A stretch of DNA of 34,529 nt from JAZDFP01 sp043801445 (GTDB taxonomy: Bacteria; Planctomycetota; MHYJ01; JACQXL01), in contig JAZDMB010000005.1 in the NCBI GenBank assembly GCA_043801445.1, positions 1 to 34,529 of the forward strand. Direction: 5' to 3'. The notes below the pieces were generated by a model. It was given only the letters and a program-made list of their open reading frames with translations, ran no database searches and was not told where the DNA came from. Position 1 is the first letter of the stretch. Each line of letters starts with the position of its first letter. Both the position numbers and the translations under genes were made by a program. Below, one piece after another: positions 1 through 7,099 of the stretch.

Positions 1-88
1 CTACTATGTGGAGCCATTACTACTATTATGTGGAGCCATTACTACTACTATGAAGTGGTATTAATACTATTATGGGGTGGCATGGGAG
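1..88. repeat. 22-bp tandem repeat, left end
   Basis: Four consecutive 22-bp units (1-22, 23-44, 45-66, 67-88) begin CTACTATG or CTATTATG. The first two are almost identical; the third and fourth are degenerate. The fourth runs straight into the G-rich tract. The same 22-bp period next to a G/C tract occurs at 33147-33572 in the opposite orientation. 22 is not a multiple of three, so this is not a coding repeat. The array may extend left of the window. Confidence 0.75.
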
Positions 89-152
89 GGGGGGTAGTAT
101 AGGGGTGGATGGGGGGTAGGGGGGGGGTAGACTGGGGGTAGGGGGTATACCT
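81..152 (+). other. G-rich tract with strong G-quadruplex potential
   Basis: At least seven runs of four or more G lie within about 70 bases, separated by short A/T-containing linkers such as TA and TAGACT. Such spacing is well suited to G-quadruplex folding on this strand. It directly follows the 22-bp repeats and resembles the complement of the C-rich tract at 33147-33220. A weaker G-rich stretch, without 22-bp repeats, lies at 2640-2680. Confidence 0.7.
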
Positions 153-318
153 ATTTTAACAAAACGATGCCTTGAACCTTGCTTGGATATTGGCTTTCAG
201 CTGATGGTGTGTGGAGCCGGACTTGTAATATTGTGATTGTTCATCTGTTTATCCCGTAGGGGCTTAGAGGGGTAGTGTGGATATACTAATATGTAGGATG
301 GGTAACTCATATTTTCTC

Positions 319-347
319 TTGACAACTCCACACAAAAGGTATATAAA
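319..347 (+). promoter_or_regulatory. Consensus sigma-70 promoter before the RHS tip gene
   Basis: A perfect -35 TTGACA (319-324) is followed after 17 bases by TATAAA (342-347). Initiation about 7 bases after the -10 would fall at about 354, so the ATG at 356 would lie almost at the 5' end of the transcript. No Shine-Dalgarno sequence precedes it. This predicts a leaderless mRNA, if the promoter is used. Confidence 0.55.
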
Positions 348-355
348 TACGACTT

Positions 356-1324
356 ATGATTACGACGAGACCAGATGTCGTTGGCCAAATATCGTCCACC
401 TGTTATTTACCTAAAATTACACCATTTGAAGCGGAAATCACACCCAATCGCTACACATACACGGCCAGAGAATGGGATTCAGAATCTGGATTACAGTATA
501 ACAGGAAAAGATATTATAATCCTTATGTTGGGAGATTTACAAGGAGAGACCCGATTGGAGATATTGCAGGAATAAATCTATATAGTTATGTTAAGAATAA
601 TCCGGTTATCAAAATAGACCCAAATGGGACTGTTGCTGCACCTATAATTGGAATTGGAGGATGTATAGTGGCCTCGGCAGTTCTATCTGGTTGTCTTGAT
701 ATGTCCGGTACTGTTATGGACGATTGGCTTCACTGTTATTGTACATGTGAAATTTCTCGGGCTTGTGGATTGGGGATCAGTTTTGTAACATCTATTGTAT
801 TAGAAGGCATCCAAGAAGCTGGAAGAGCACTGGGAGCCAGAGGAGTTGGTTTTGAGTGGAGAGATGTATTGGGTGACGTACATGGAGGGGCATGTTCTGG
901 TTCTATAGGAGTTCCCTTAATTCCTAAAATTACTCAATGGGTAGGATTAACTCCTTCATGCGATGACTGTTGTTCTGGTAAGATGAAGAAATGGCCACGT
1001 CGGGGTTGCACTGACCGAGCCGCCATCAATTATGACCCTCTAGCTTTCATAGACGACGGCAGTTGTAAATATGGTCCCGGTCCAGGCGGCGGTGGAGGTG
1101 GTGATGGAGGAAGCGGTGGTGATGGAGGAAGCGGTGGTGGTGGAGGAAGCTGTGGTGGAAGAGGCGATGGTTGTGGTGGCGGCGGTTGTATTGTTCCACA
1201 ACCACCTTCTCCAATGAAGCCAATAATAGTAATTACTGGTATTGCGCCCAAGCAATGCCCACATGGTTGGATAGACAGAGGAGGCTATTGTGAAGGCCCT
1301 TGCGGTGAGAAATGGTATAAATAA
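356..1324 (+). CDS. Orphan RHS-repeat core fragment with variable cysteine-rich C-terminal tip
   Basis: The 322-residue product begins with only the end of an RHS/YD-repeat shell. Residues about 33-92 carry the family hallmarks: YTYTAREWDSESG, then a YYNP-VGRF-RDPIG stretch, Y-Y-NNP and DPNG, which mark the boundary where polymorphic RHS toxins diverge. The rest is the variable tip: a hydrophobic Gly/Ala stretch, a Cys-rich patch (CYCTC, CDDCC), a module of the type GCTD-INYDP-DDGSC seen in secreted bacterial proteins, a Gly/Ser linker, and a final Cys-containing segment. A full RHS protein exceeds 1000 residues, so this is an orphan tip displaced from its parent, driven by its own promoter at 319-347. 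No toxin family is recognised in the tip. Frame decay just upstream of the ATG suggests it broke off a longer gene. Confidence 0.7.
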   Translation: MITTRPDVVGQISSTCYLPKITPFEAEITPNRYTYTAREWDSESGLQYNRKRYYNPYVGRFTRRDPIGDIAGINLYSYVKNNPVIKIDPNGTVAAPIIGIGGCIVASAVLSGCLDMSGTVMDDWLHCYCTCEISRACGLGISFVTSIVLEGIQEAGRALGARGVGFEWRDVLGDVHGGACSGSIGVPLIPKITQWVGLTPSCDDCCSGKMKKWPRRGCTDRAAINYDPLAFIDDGSCKYGPGPGGGGGGDGGSGGDGGSGGGGGSCGGRGDGCGGGGCIVPQPPSPMKPIIVITGIAPKQCPHGWIDRGGYCEGPCGEKWYK

Positions 1325-1422
1325 TGAAAGAAATTAATTTATAAATATTTGGCATTTTAGCGTAACATTTTTTGGCTTCAAAAGTTATAAAATATCTTGA
1401 ATCATATAAAAGAAAGAATCAA

Positions 1423-1866
1423 ATGAAAAATGTAATTATAAGAATGTGGCCAATAGTAAAGAATTTCTTTAAGTTTAGTTTAATTCTTCTTGCTGTGATA
1501 CCTTGGATCTTTATAATACATAATCTTATTTTGGGATATGGTGTATACATGGACGAAAAAGAGTCTTGCGATTGTTCTTGGAAGGACGGACATTACCATT
1601 TGAACCTAAATGATAATTTAATGGTCTTTTGGCCACCCGATAACAAATTTTATCCTTTGGAATTATCAGTAGAAATATCTTCAGATAGAGTTAAACAAGT
1701 AAAAAACATTCTGAATAAAATTCTTAGGAAAACAGATTTTAAAGGTATGACCATAAAACGAGTTAGTAAAAATGGTATAGTTGTAGCATGTAAAATAGGT
1801 AATACTTATATAATTCTTAATGAATATCTGGAATTAAAACTTCGTGAACTAGCATTAGAAGAATAG
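1423..1866 (+). CDS. Hypothetical membrane-anchored protein, possible RHS immunity partner
   Basis: This 147-residue reading starts at ATG 1423 (MKNVIIRMWP); an upstream TTG at 1372 would add 17 residues. One strong hydrophobic segment (residues about 11-33) is followed by a predicted extracytoplasmic part with a CDC pair, a YHLNLNDN stretch and a lysine-rich C-terminal region. No known family is recognised. It follows the RHS tip gene on the same strand after about 100 bases and is AT-rich like it. In RHS and related polymorphic toxin loci, the gene after a tip is usually the immunity protein, so that role is an inference from position only. The Shine-Dalgarno sequence is weak. Confidence 0.5.
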   Translation: MKNVIIRMWPIVKNFFKFSLILLAVIPWIFIIHNLILGYGVYMDEKESCDCSWKDGHYHLNLNDNLMVFWPPDNKFYPLELSVEISSDRVKQVKNILNKILRKTDFKGMTIKRVSKNGIVVACKIGNTYIILNEYLELKLRELALEE

Positions 1867-1896
1867 GAAAATCAAAATCAAATCTGTTACACGCGT

Positions 1897-2006
1897 GTAC
1901 CTGCGACGGACATCTGAACAAGGGGATTTTAGTGTGAAATGTCAATTAACTGAACAAATAGTTAATTGCTTTATGCACCTGTACCTGCGACACACATCTG
2001 AACAAG
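1897..2006 (+). repeat. Pair of direct repeats, spacing 84 bp
   Basis: Copies at 1897-1922 and 1981-2006 share GTACCTGCGAC, differ at two bases, then share ACATCTGAACAAG. They lie in the gap between the possible immunity gene and the toxin-antitoxin pair, in sequence with no coding potential. They could be remnants of an interspersed element or old recombination boundaries. Confidence 0.7.
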
Positions 2007-2084
2007 CCAAAAATACCCAAAAACTAACGAGAAATTAACCAACGTGTAATTGTCAATCTTTTTTTATCTTGACCAGCGAGAAAA

Positions 2085-2137
2085 ATTACCTGTTAATCAC
2101 GATTCTACTTGACAGGTAATAAGTTCTATGGTATACA
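2085..2137 (+). promoter_or_regulatory. Toxin-antitoxin promoter with inverted-repeat operator
   Basis: A strong promoter, TTGACA (2109-2114) and TATACA (2132-2137) with a 17-base spacer, precedes the antitoxin gene. A perfect 9-bp inverted repeat, ATTACCTGT (2085-2093) and ACAGGTAAT (2112-2120), has its right arm overlapping the -35 box. Its arms are centred 27 bp apart. This is a layout expected for autorepression by an antitoxin or toxin-antitoxin complex. The binding protein is inferred from position. Confidence 0.6.
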
Positions 2138-2161
2138 ACAAATAATGAAAGGATTTAATTT

Positions 2162-2365
2162 ATGGGACATTATAAGAATTTAGTAAAAGAGCCGGAATTT
2201 ATAATTAAAAATGGCAGGCCAACCGGTATTATTATCGGCATTAGGCAGTATCAAGAACTTCTGGAGCGAATTGAGGATGTTGAAGATTTGGCAGAACTAA
2301 AACGAATTCGGGGAAATAAGCCGCAATTCAGACGGATTGATGATTTTCTTAAGGAAGTACATTGA
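2162..2365 (+). CDS. Antitoxin, Phd/YefM- or RelB-like
   Basis: This 67-residue protein has the compact N-terminal pattern of Phd/YefM-type antitoxins: a short beta-rich start, FIIKNGRPTGIIIGIRQYQELLE, then a helix of charged residues (DVEDLAELKRIR) and a C-terminal tail that would wrap the toxin. It would neutralise the RelE-like product of the next gene and repress the shared promoter through the dyad at 2085-2120. A GAAAGG Shine-Dalgarno sequence lies upstream. The stop codon overlaps the toxin start by one base (TGATG), which implies translational coupling. Assignment between the Phd and RelB superfamilies is uncertain; the antitoxin role is strongly supported by the neighbour. Confidence 0.8.
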   Translation: MGHYKNLVKEPEFIIKNGRPTGIIIGIRQYQELLERIEDVEDLAELKRIRGNKPQFRRIDDFLKEVH

Positions 2366-2619
2366 TGTATCAAGTATTAATAGAGAAAAAAGCCGAGAAA
2401 GACCTCAATGATTTACCTTCTGATTTCTTTAGACTGATTATAAAACGTATTCTGGCTCTGAAAGAAAACCCACGACCTTTTGGCTGTAGAAAGATAGTTG
2501 GTTCCGAAAACGATTGGAGAATTCGTGTAGGGAGTTACCGGATTGTTTACGAAATACAAGATAAGGAGAAAACAATTAAAATATATAGGGTTAAACACAG
2601 AAAAGATGTTTATAGATAA
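2365..2619 (+). CDS. Toxin, RelE/ParE superfamily
   Basis: The 84-residue product has the RelE/ParE fold signature: YQVLIEKKAEKDLNDLP at the start, a helical hairpin with IIKRILALKENPRP, then beta strands DWRIRVGSYRIVYEI and IYRVKHRKDVYR. Conserved arginines and lysines in the last strands match the ribosome-dependent mRNA interferases of the RelE branch (KHRKDVY ending). ParE-like gyrase inhibition is less likely but not excluded. ATG 2365 is chosen over the TTG at 2362 because it gives the usual overlap with the antitoxin stop. It is the second gene of the operon. Confidence 0.85.
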   Translation: MYQVLIEKKAEKDLNDLPSDFFRLIIKRILALKENPRPFGCRKIVGSENDWRIRVGSYRIVYEIQDKEKTIKIYRVKHRKDVYR

Positions 2620-2805
2620 CAACCTATATTACTATGCCCCAAGTAGGGTGTAGGTGGGGTATAGGGAGGGTGTAGGATAAGATGAGATTTTATAACAACA
2701 TTATGTAAAGGAGTTAGAGGAAAAAAGTTGTTTGGGTAGTGATTTTTGAGGTAAGATACCCCCCTAAAAACACGGTATCGTATTTATAGTATCGTAGTCA
2801 TAATT

Positions 2806-2982
2806 ATGGACACATCATTCTTTAAGGAGAACTCTTTCACAACGGAAGAACCCTGCACACCAAAACCACGATATGGCGAAAAATCTTACCCACTCTCTAC
2901 GGCCAGAGAATGGGATAATGAATCAGCCAATTATTGTAGGACGAGGACACATCACAGATTATCTAACGAGGATTGCCCTTGA
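2806..2982 (+). pseudogene. Degenerate second RHS tip fragment
   Basis: An open stretch of 58 codons encodes PRYGEKSYPLSTAREWDNES, matching the TAREWDSESG core of the gene at 356-1324. At the DNA level an identical run, ACGGCCAGAGAATGGGA, occurs at both places. After YCRTR the RHS pattern (YYxPxxGRFxxRDP) is lost through frame shifts and the frame stops. This is a broken RHS core remnant without a tip. The surrounding 2620-3143 contains only this, a G-rich stretch at about 2640-2680, and AT-rich sequence in which nothing else is seen. Confidence 0.65.
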
Positions 2983-3143
2983 CATACAAGAGATAATTTT
3001 CTATAGAATAGGCATTGATGGGCGAGGCATTATGTGTCCCTCGAGGAATTAGTATATATTATACAGTCCCTACGGGATAACTGCCAGTAATATGTAGTAT
3101 AGAGATTACGTATACTTCCAGAAAACAATTCTTTTCTGATGGC

Positions 3144-4562
3144 TCAGCTCGAGGCGCGTAACCTGCCCCGGAATAAAGAGGCAAAGATTCCTGCAAAACA
3201 TATTATTGCAAAGATGAAAAACAGAGTCCTGGCACTGCTTAAGAATTGCGGATAGTTTTCCGGTGTAATCTTGACCCTGCCCAGATACAGGGCAAACATA
3301 AGCGTGATAATGCCTAAACTGAACATCTGCCCGACCAGCCGCATCGTTCCGAGTGTCGCAGAGGCAACCCCGTAGAACCGCTTCTCCACCGAACTCATTA
3401 CCGCATTGGTATTGGGCGACGAGAATAGGGCAAAGCCGCTGCCCAGAATAATCAGGCATATCACAATAAATCCGAGAGAACTGCCGGCGCTTATTAAACT
3501 TATCAGAAATAGCCCCAGCGTAGTGAGAGCCATTCCCAGGGAGGCAACAATACGTGGTTCTATCCGGTCTGAAAGCCGACCGGCAAATGGTGAAAAGATT
3601 GCCATTATTACCGGCTGCGATACGAGCACGAGCCCTGCCTGCTGGGGTGTAAGGTTTTTGATATATTGAAGGTATAAACTCAATATAAACCCTACCCCGG
3701 TTGTGGCGCTGTAATTAATCAGGGCGGCAATATTGGAAAAGATAAATACCGGATTTCCCCTGAAAATGCTGATATTCAGGACCGGGTTTTCCGTTTTTGT
3801 TTCCCATATGATAAAAAGCCAGAATCCCAGAATGCTGATAATAATAAGGCCGTAACCGGCTATGGCAGGCAGTAAAGAAAAACCCATCATCAGCGCAATC
3901 AGTATCAGTCCGTAGATGAAAGAGCCGATCAGGTCAAAACGTTCGCCTTTTGCCTCGGTCCAGTCACCTTTTATTTTCCATAAGACCAGCGCAATAGTAA
4001 GTAGGCAGAGCGGTATATTGAGAATGAAAAGGTATCTCCAGCCCAGATGTTGAGTGATAATCCCGCCGATAAAAGGGCCTAAAGAGAGTCCGATATATAC
4101 CGAAGCGACATTTATACCCAGCGCCTTGCCTCGTTCCTCCTTGGAGAATACCGAGGTGATGATGGCAATGGCTGTGGCAGAGAACATCGCGCCGCCGATA
4201 CCCTGCAGAAATCGCGAGCCGATAAGGACTGCCGGAGTTTGTGCAATAGAGGCAAAAACAGAGCCGAGGGTGTAGATTATCATTCCGTAGGTAAAGACCT
4301 TTTTCCGGCCGTGGATATCGGCAATCCTGCCGAAAGGAACAAGAAATATTCCGACCGAGAGCAGGAAAGACAGGGTAACCCAGCTCAGGACTATCGCATC
4401 AATATTGAATTCGCTGCCGATAGAAGGCAGGGCAATGTTGATGGACGAACCCATAAAGGGCATCAGAAAAGAACCCAGAAGCGTAATAAATAATACCGAC
4501 CGCTTGTTTGGCATGTCTCGAGGGACAGACAACATATTTTCTTTTTCTTTATTTTCTTGCAT
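3144..4562 (-). CDS. MFS drug/proton antiporter, DHA2 (14-helix) type
   Basis: This 472-residue membrane protein resembles the EmrB/QacA branch of the major facilitator superfamily. Seen features are helix 1 with LLGSFLMPFMGSSINIALPSIG (motif D1-like), motif A between helices 2 and 3 (GRIADIHGRKKVF), RFLQGIGGA in helix 4, the antiporter motif C in helix 5 (GLSLGPFIGGI), and a repeated motif A-like GRLSDRIEPR in the second half. About 14 hydrophobic segments are present. Proton-driven export of drugs or metabolites across the inner membrane is the family role; the substrate cannot be told. It is transcribed alone on the minus strand; a repeat element shared with the ORF6N gene (4652-4702) lies just upstream. 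Confidence 0.9.
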   Translation of the reverse strand: MQENKEKENMLSVPRDMPNKRSVLFITLLGSFLMPFMGSSINIALPSIGSEFNIDAIVLSWVTLSFLLSVGIFLVPFGRIADIHGRKKVFTYGMIIYTLGSVFASIAQTPAVLIGSRFLQGIGGAMFSATAIAIITSVFSKEERGKALGINVASVYIGLSLGPFIGGIITQHLGWRYLFILNIPLCLLTIALVLWKIKGDWTEAKGERFDLIGSFIYGLILIALMMGFSLLPAIAGYGLIIISILGFWLFIIWETKTENPVLNISIFRGNPVFIFSNIAALINYSATTGVGFILSLYLQYIKNLTPQQAGLVLVSQPVIMAIFSPFAGRLSDRIEPRIVASLGMALTTLGLFLISLISAGSSLGFIVICLIILGSGFALFSSPNTNAVMSSVEKRFYGVASATLGTMRLVGQMFSLGIITLMFALYLGRVKITPENYPQFLSSARTLFFIFAIICFAGIFASLFRGRLRASS

Positions 4563-4651
4563 TGCAGTAATTCCAGGGACGCCTTCCTACGCCAAGGCTT
4601 CGGAGGTCAGGCCCGCCTTTGCCGTCTTGCCATAGTTTAATTCAGTATATA

Positions 4652-4702
4652 GGACAGCCTACCATTTCCGCCTTAATTAAGCAAGGATTTTTCCCGCTGG
4701 GG
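4652..4702 (-). repeat. Interspersed element shared with the ORF6N upstream region
   Basis: Read on the minus strand this contains CCCCAGCGGGAA, then TTGCTTAATTAAGGCGG and AAATGGTAGG. A similar ordered set of blocks lies at 27015-27088 upstream of the ORF6N gene. Here it lies about 90 bases upstream of the MFS start, so it could be a mobile upstream element or a shared control region. Confidence 0.6.
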
Positions 4703-4736
4703 CGGGACTCCGCTGTCGCTTCGAGGGCAATGGTTT

Positions 4737-4940
4737 TTACGACAATAATAACTTGGCGTTAATTTTGTGTCCGCCACGGATTAAATCATGCATCTGTTTT
4801 GCCGCGGGATGATTCGGCGCAAGTTTCAGGAACATCTCGTCATCTTCAATCGCCTTGTCTGATTCGCCTTTATTTAAATAAGCATTACCGCGGTTGCTGT
4901 ATGCCTGACTGTAATCAACCGTAAGTTTATTTTTTAGCGC
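4737..4940 (-). pseudogene. Truncated TPR-repeat protein, C-terminal remnant
   Basis: Reading the minus strand gives 67 codons ending in a stop at 4737-4739. They contain DYSQAYSNRGNAYLNKGESD followed by KAIEDDEMFLKLAPNHPAAK, a clear tetratricopeptide repeat (A/G-N-A-Y spacing and the D/P-x-N/H capping). There is no start codon: the frame is closed by TAA immediately upstream, within an A/T run. The N-terminal part is missing, so this is a fragment of a larger scaffold gene. The rest of 4563-5081 holds palindromic repeat sequence and the promoter of the next gene. Confidence 0.7.
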
Positions 4941-4960
4941 TTATTTTTTTGACTTTTTAT

Positions 4961-4988
4961 TTGATAGTAAGTTTTATGCCGATATAAT
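4961..4988 (+). promoter_or_regulatory. Promoter of the Fn3-Kelch gene
   Basis: TTGATA (4961-4966) and a perfect TATAAT (4983-4988) are separated by 16 bases. The start codon is at 5082, leaving a leader of about 87 bases that ends in an AGGAG Shine-Dalgarno sequence. Confidence 0.55.
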
Positions 4989-5081
4989 ATTGGTATAAAA
5001 TCCGTTTAACATGGCGAATTCAGAATAATATATAATCAATATTAAATCCTGGTTCCAAATAAATAATATAGGAGTAGAAAT

Positions 5082-6893
5082 ATGAGAAAATATGTGTATT
5101 ACGTAACCGCAGTTTTGTTTTTGGTGGCGTTTGTAACAACTTTTAATTACGGCGGTTGTGTTTCACTCGGCAATGATGCAGTTAGCGGCAGCAGTGGCGC
5201 GCCATCGCAAGTTGCTTTACCTAACCCGTTTAATGGAGCGACGAATATTTCTATCTCGCAACTATTAAATTGGGCGCCGGCATCCGATGCAACATCTTAT
5301 GATGTCTATTTTGGAACAACCTCGCCAGGGGTATTTCAGGGCAATCAAACAGGAACAATTTATAATCCCGGTACACTTTCTTATAACACGACTTATTATT
5401 GGTGGATAGATTCCAGGAATAGTATTGGCATAACCACGGGCAATTTCTGGAGTTTTACCACAACAAGCGGTGGTGTTAATCTTCCTGACCAAGTAACTTC
5501 ACCCGCCCCGGTTGACGGAGCAACGAATGTTATAACCACAACTCAACTATCCTGGGCATCGGCCAGCGGAGCGACCAGTTATGATATCTATTTCGGAGCA
5601 ACCTCGCCGGGGACACTTAAGGGCAATCAATCCGGCACGAGTTACAATCCCGGCACGCTTTCTTATAGCACGGCTTATTACTGGCGGATAGATTCCAAGA
5701 ATAGCACAGGCACAACCACGGGTAATGTCTGGAGTTTTACCGCAACAAGCAGCGGTCCTGACCAAGTAACTTCACCCACACCGGTTAATGGAGCAACGAA
5801 TGTTATAACCACAACACAGCTATCCTGGGCATCGGCCAGCGGAGCGACAGGTTATGATGTTTATTTTGGAACAACCTCACCGGGGACATCTAAGGGTAAT
5901 CAAACAGGCATAACTTATAATCCCGGAACGCTTTCTAACAGTACGACTTATTACTGGCGGATAGATTCCAAGAATTCTTCCGGCACGACATCCGGCGACA
6001 TTTGGTCGTTTACTACAGTGATAAGTTCAGTCTGGAGCTGGAGTACGAATGCTAGTATGCCCGTTACGCGCAGCGCGCGTGCACCTTCCGCGTCAATTAA
6101 TGGGATTATTTACGTGGCGGGCGGCCACGATGGCAGTGTCATGCGCAACGAGGTCTTCGCCTATAATACAGCGGCCGATAGTTGGGCTGCGAAGGCATCA
6201 ATGCCCGGACCGCGCTACCATGGTAATGGTGCGGGCATCATCAACGGCAGGCTCTACGTCGCGGGTGGATGGACGACATCACCGCCGTACCCGAACACCA
6301 ATCTTTGGGAGTACGACCCGGTCGCCGATAGCTGGAGCTCAAAAGCCGATATGCCGTTTTTGAGCGCCGGGGGCGCAAATGGTGTCATCAACGGTAAGCT
6401 CTATGTCACGACACCAGATAATGGCTACAGCGGTTATTATAACTTCTTGCATGTCTGGGACCCGGCAAACAACACCTGGACCCAACTTGCTAATTCGGCA
6501 ATCGCTCATGATAGTCCCGCGTACGGGGTTATCAATGGAAAGTTCTATGTCGTTGGTGGTATTGACGGGTCGGGGAACCGCACGGCGCGACTTGAAACGT
6601 ATGACCCGGCAAATAACACCTGGTCAACACTCGCCCCGATGCCAACGGCAAGGGCATCAGCGGCCGGCGCGGTAATCGATGGTAAGCTGATCGTAGCAGG
6701 TGGCAGCATCGCCGGCGAGATCATCACCGGCGTCGTTGAAATATACGACCCGCTGTCAAATACCTGGAGCACCGGAACCCCGATGCTCACGGCGCGCAGC
6801 GCGATGAGTTCGGCCGTTGTAAACAACGTTGCTTTCTTTATCGGTGGGACTAGCATCATCGGCGCGACGAACGTGGTCGAGTCGCTGCGCTGA
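5082..6893 (+). CDS. Exported protein with three Fn3-like repeats and a six-blade Kelch propeller
   Basis: This 603-residue protein starts with a signal peptide; Cys26 after Gly-Gly is a possible but non-canonical lipidation site. Three near-identical modules of about 90 residues follow (about 40-130, 135-225, 228-315). Each runs P-NGATN, QLxWASASGATSYDVYFG, YNPGTLSYSTTYYWRIDSKN and WSFTT, a fibronectin-III-like fold. Residues about 318-603 form a Kelch domain with about six blades (NGxxYVAGG, YDPxxNTWS, xMPTAR); the N-terminal WSWSTNASMP strand probably closes the last blade. The likely role is adhesion or carbohydrate/protein binding outside the cytoplasm. The Kelch part is visibly more GC-rich than the Fn3 part, suggesting a fusion of two sources. 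ATG 5082 follows an AGGAG Shine-Dalgarno sequence at a good distance. Confidence 0.85.
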   Translation: MRKYVYYVTAVLFLVAFVTTFNYGGCVSLGNDAVSGSSGAPSQVALPNPFNGATNISISQLLNWAPASDATSYDVYFGTTSPGVFQGNQTGTIYNPGTLSYNTTYYWWIDSRNSIGITTGNFWSFTTTSGGVNLPDQVTSPAPVDGATNVITTTQLSWASASGATSYDIYFGATSPGTLKGNQSGTSYNPGTLSYSTAYYWRIDSKNSTGTTTGNVWSFTATSSGPDQVTSPTPVNGATNVITTTQLSWASASGATGYDVYFGTTSPGTSKGNQTGITYNPGTLSNSTTYYWRIDSKNSSGTTSGDIWSFTTVISSVWSWSTNASMPVTRSARAPSASINGIIYVAGGHDGSVMRNEVFAYNTAADSWAAKASMPGPRYHGNGAGIINGRLYVAGGWTTSPPYPNTNLWEYDPVADSWSSKADMPFLSAGGANGVINGKLYVTTPDNGYSGYYNFLHVWDPANNTWTQLANSAIAHDSPAYGVINGKFYVVGGIDGSGNRTARLETYDPANNTWSTLAPMPTARASAAGAVIDGKLIVAGGSIAGEIITGVVEIYDPLSNTWSTGTPMLTARSAMSSAVVNNVAFFIGGTSIIGATNVVESLR

Positions 6894-7026
6894 GTATGAC
6901 TAGGCACGGGCACCTTGCCTACTTGCACTACTGTGGAATCGAACCTCTATTGACGAGGCTGTCGCTGCACAAGTATTTCCAATTATTTAGAGCTGTGATA
7001 CACGTCCGAGAGAATCCTCCAATTGC

Positions 7027-7074
7027 TTGACATACAGATCGTTGTTTTATAAATTCATGATATGGTGTATGTCA
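7027..7074 (+). promoter_or_regulatory. Helicase promoter flanked by a perfect inverted repeat
   Basis: TTGACA (7027-7032) and TATAAA (7048-7053), with a short spacer of 15, lie inside an 8-bp perfect inverted repeat, TGACATAC (7028-7035) and GTATGTCA (7067-7074). The left arm overlaps the -35 and the right arm lies downstream of the likely start site, so the pair brackets the promoter. It could be an operator for looping or a repressor, or an RNA stem for a downstream start. Confidence 0.4.
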
Positions 7075-7099
7075 CCGAATAAAAAGGAGATTGAAAATT

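Noticed and set aside
81..152. Telomere- or replication-terminus-like end
   Set aside because: G runs suggest a quadruplex, but spacing is irregular and a comparable tract lies inside the window on the other side.
1030..1264. Antisense proline- or threonine-rich frames opposite the RHS tip
   Set aside because: These are complements of the Gly/Ser linker codons, without ribosome-binding sites.
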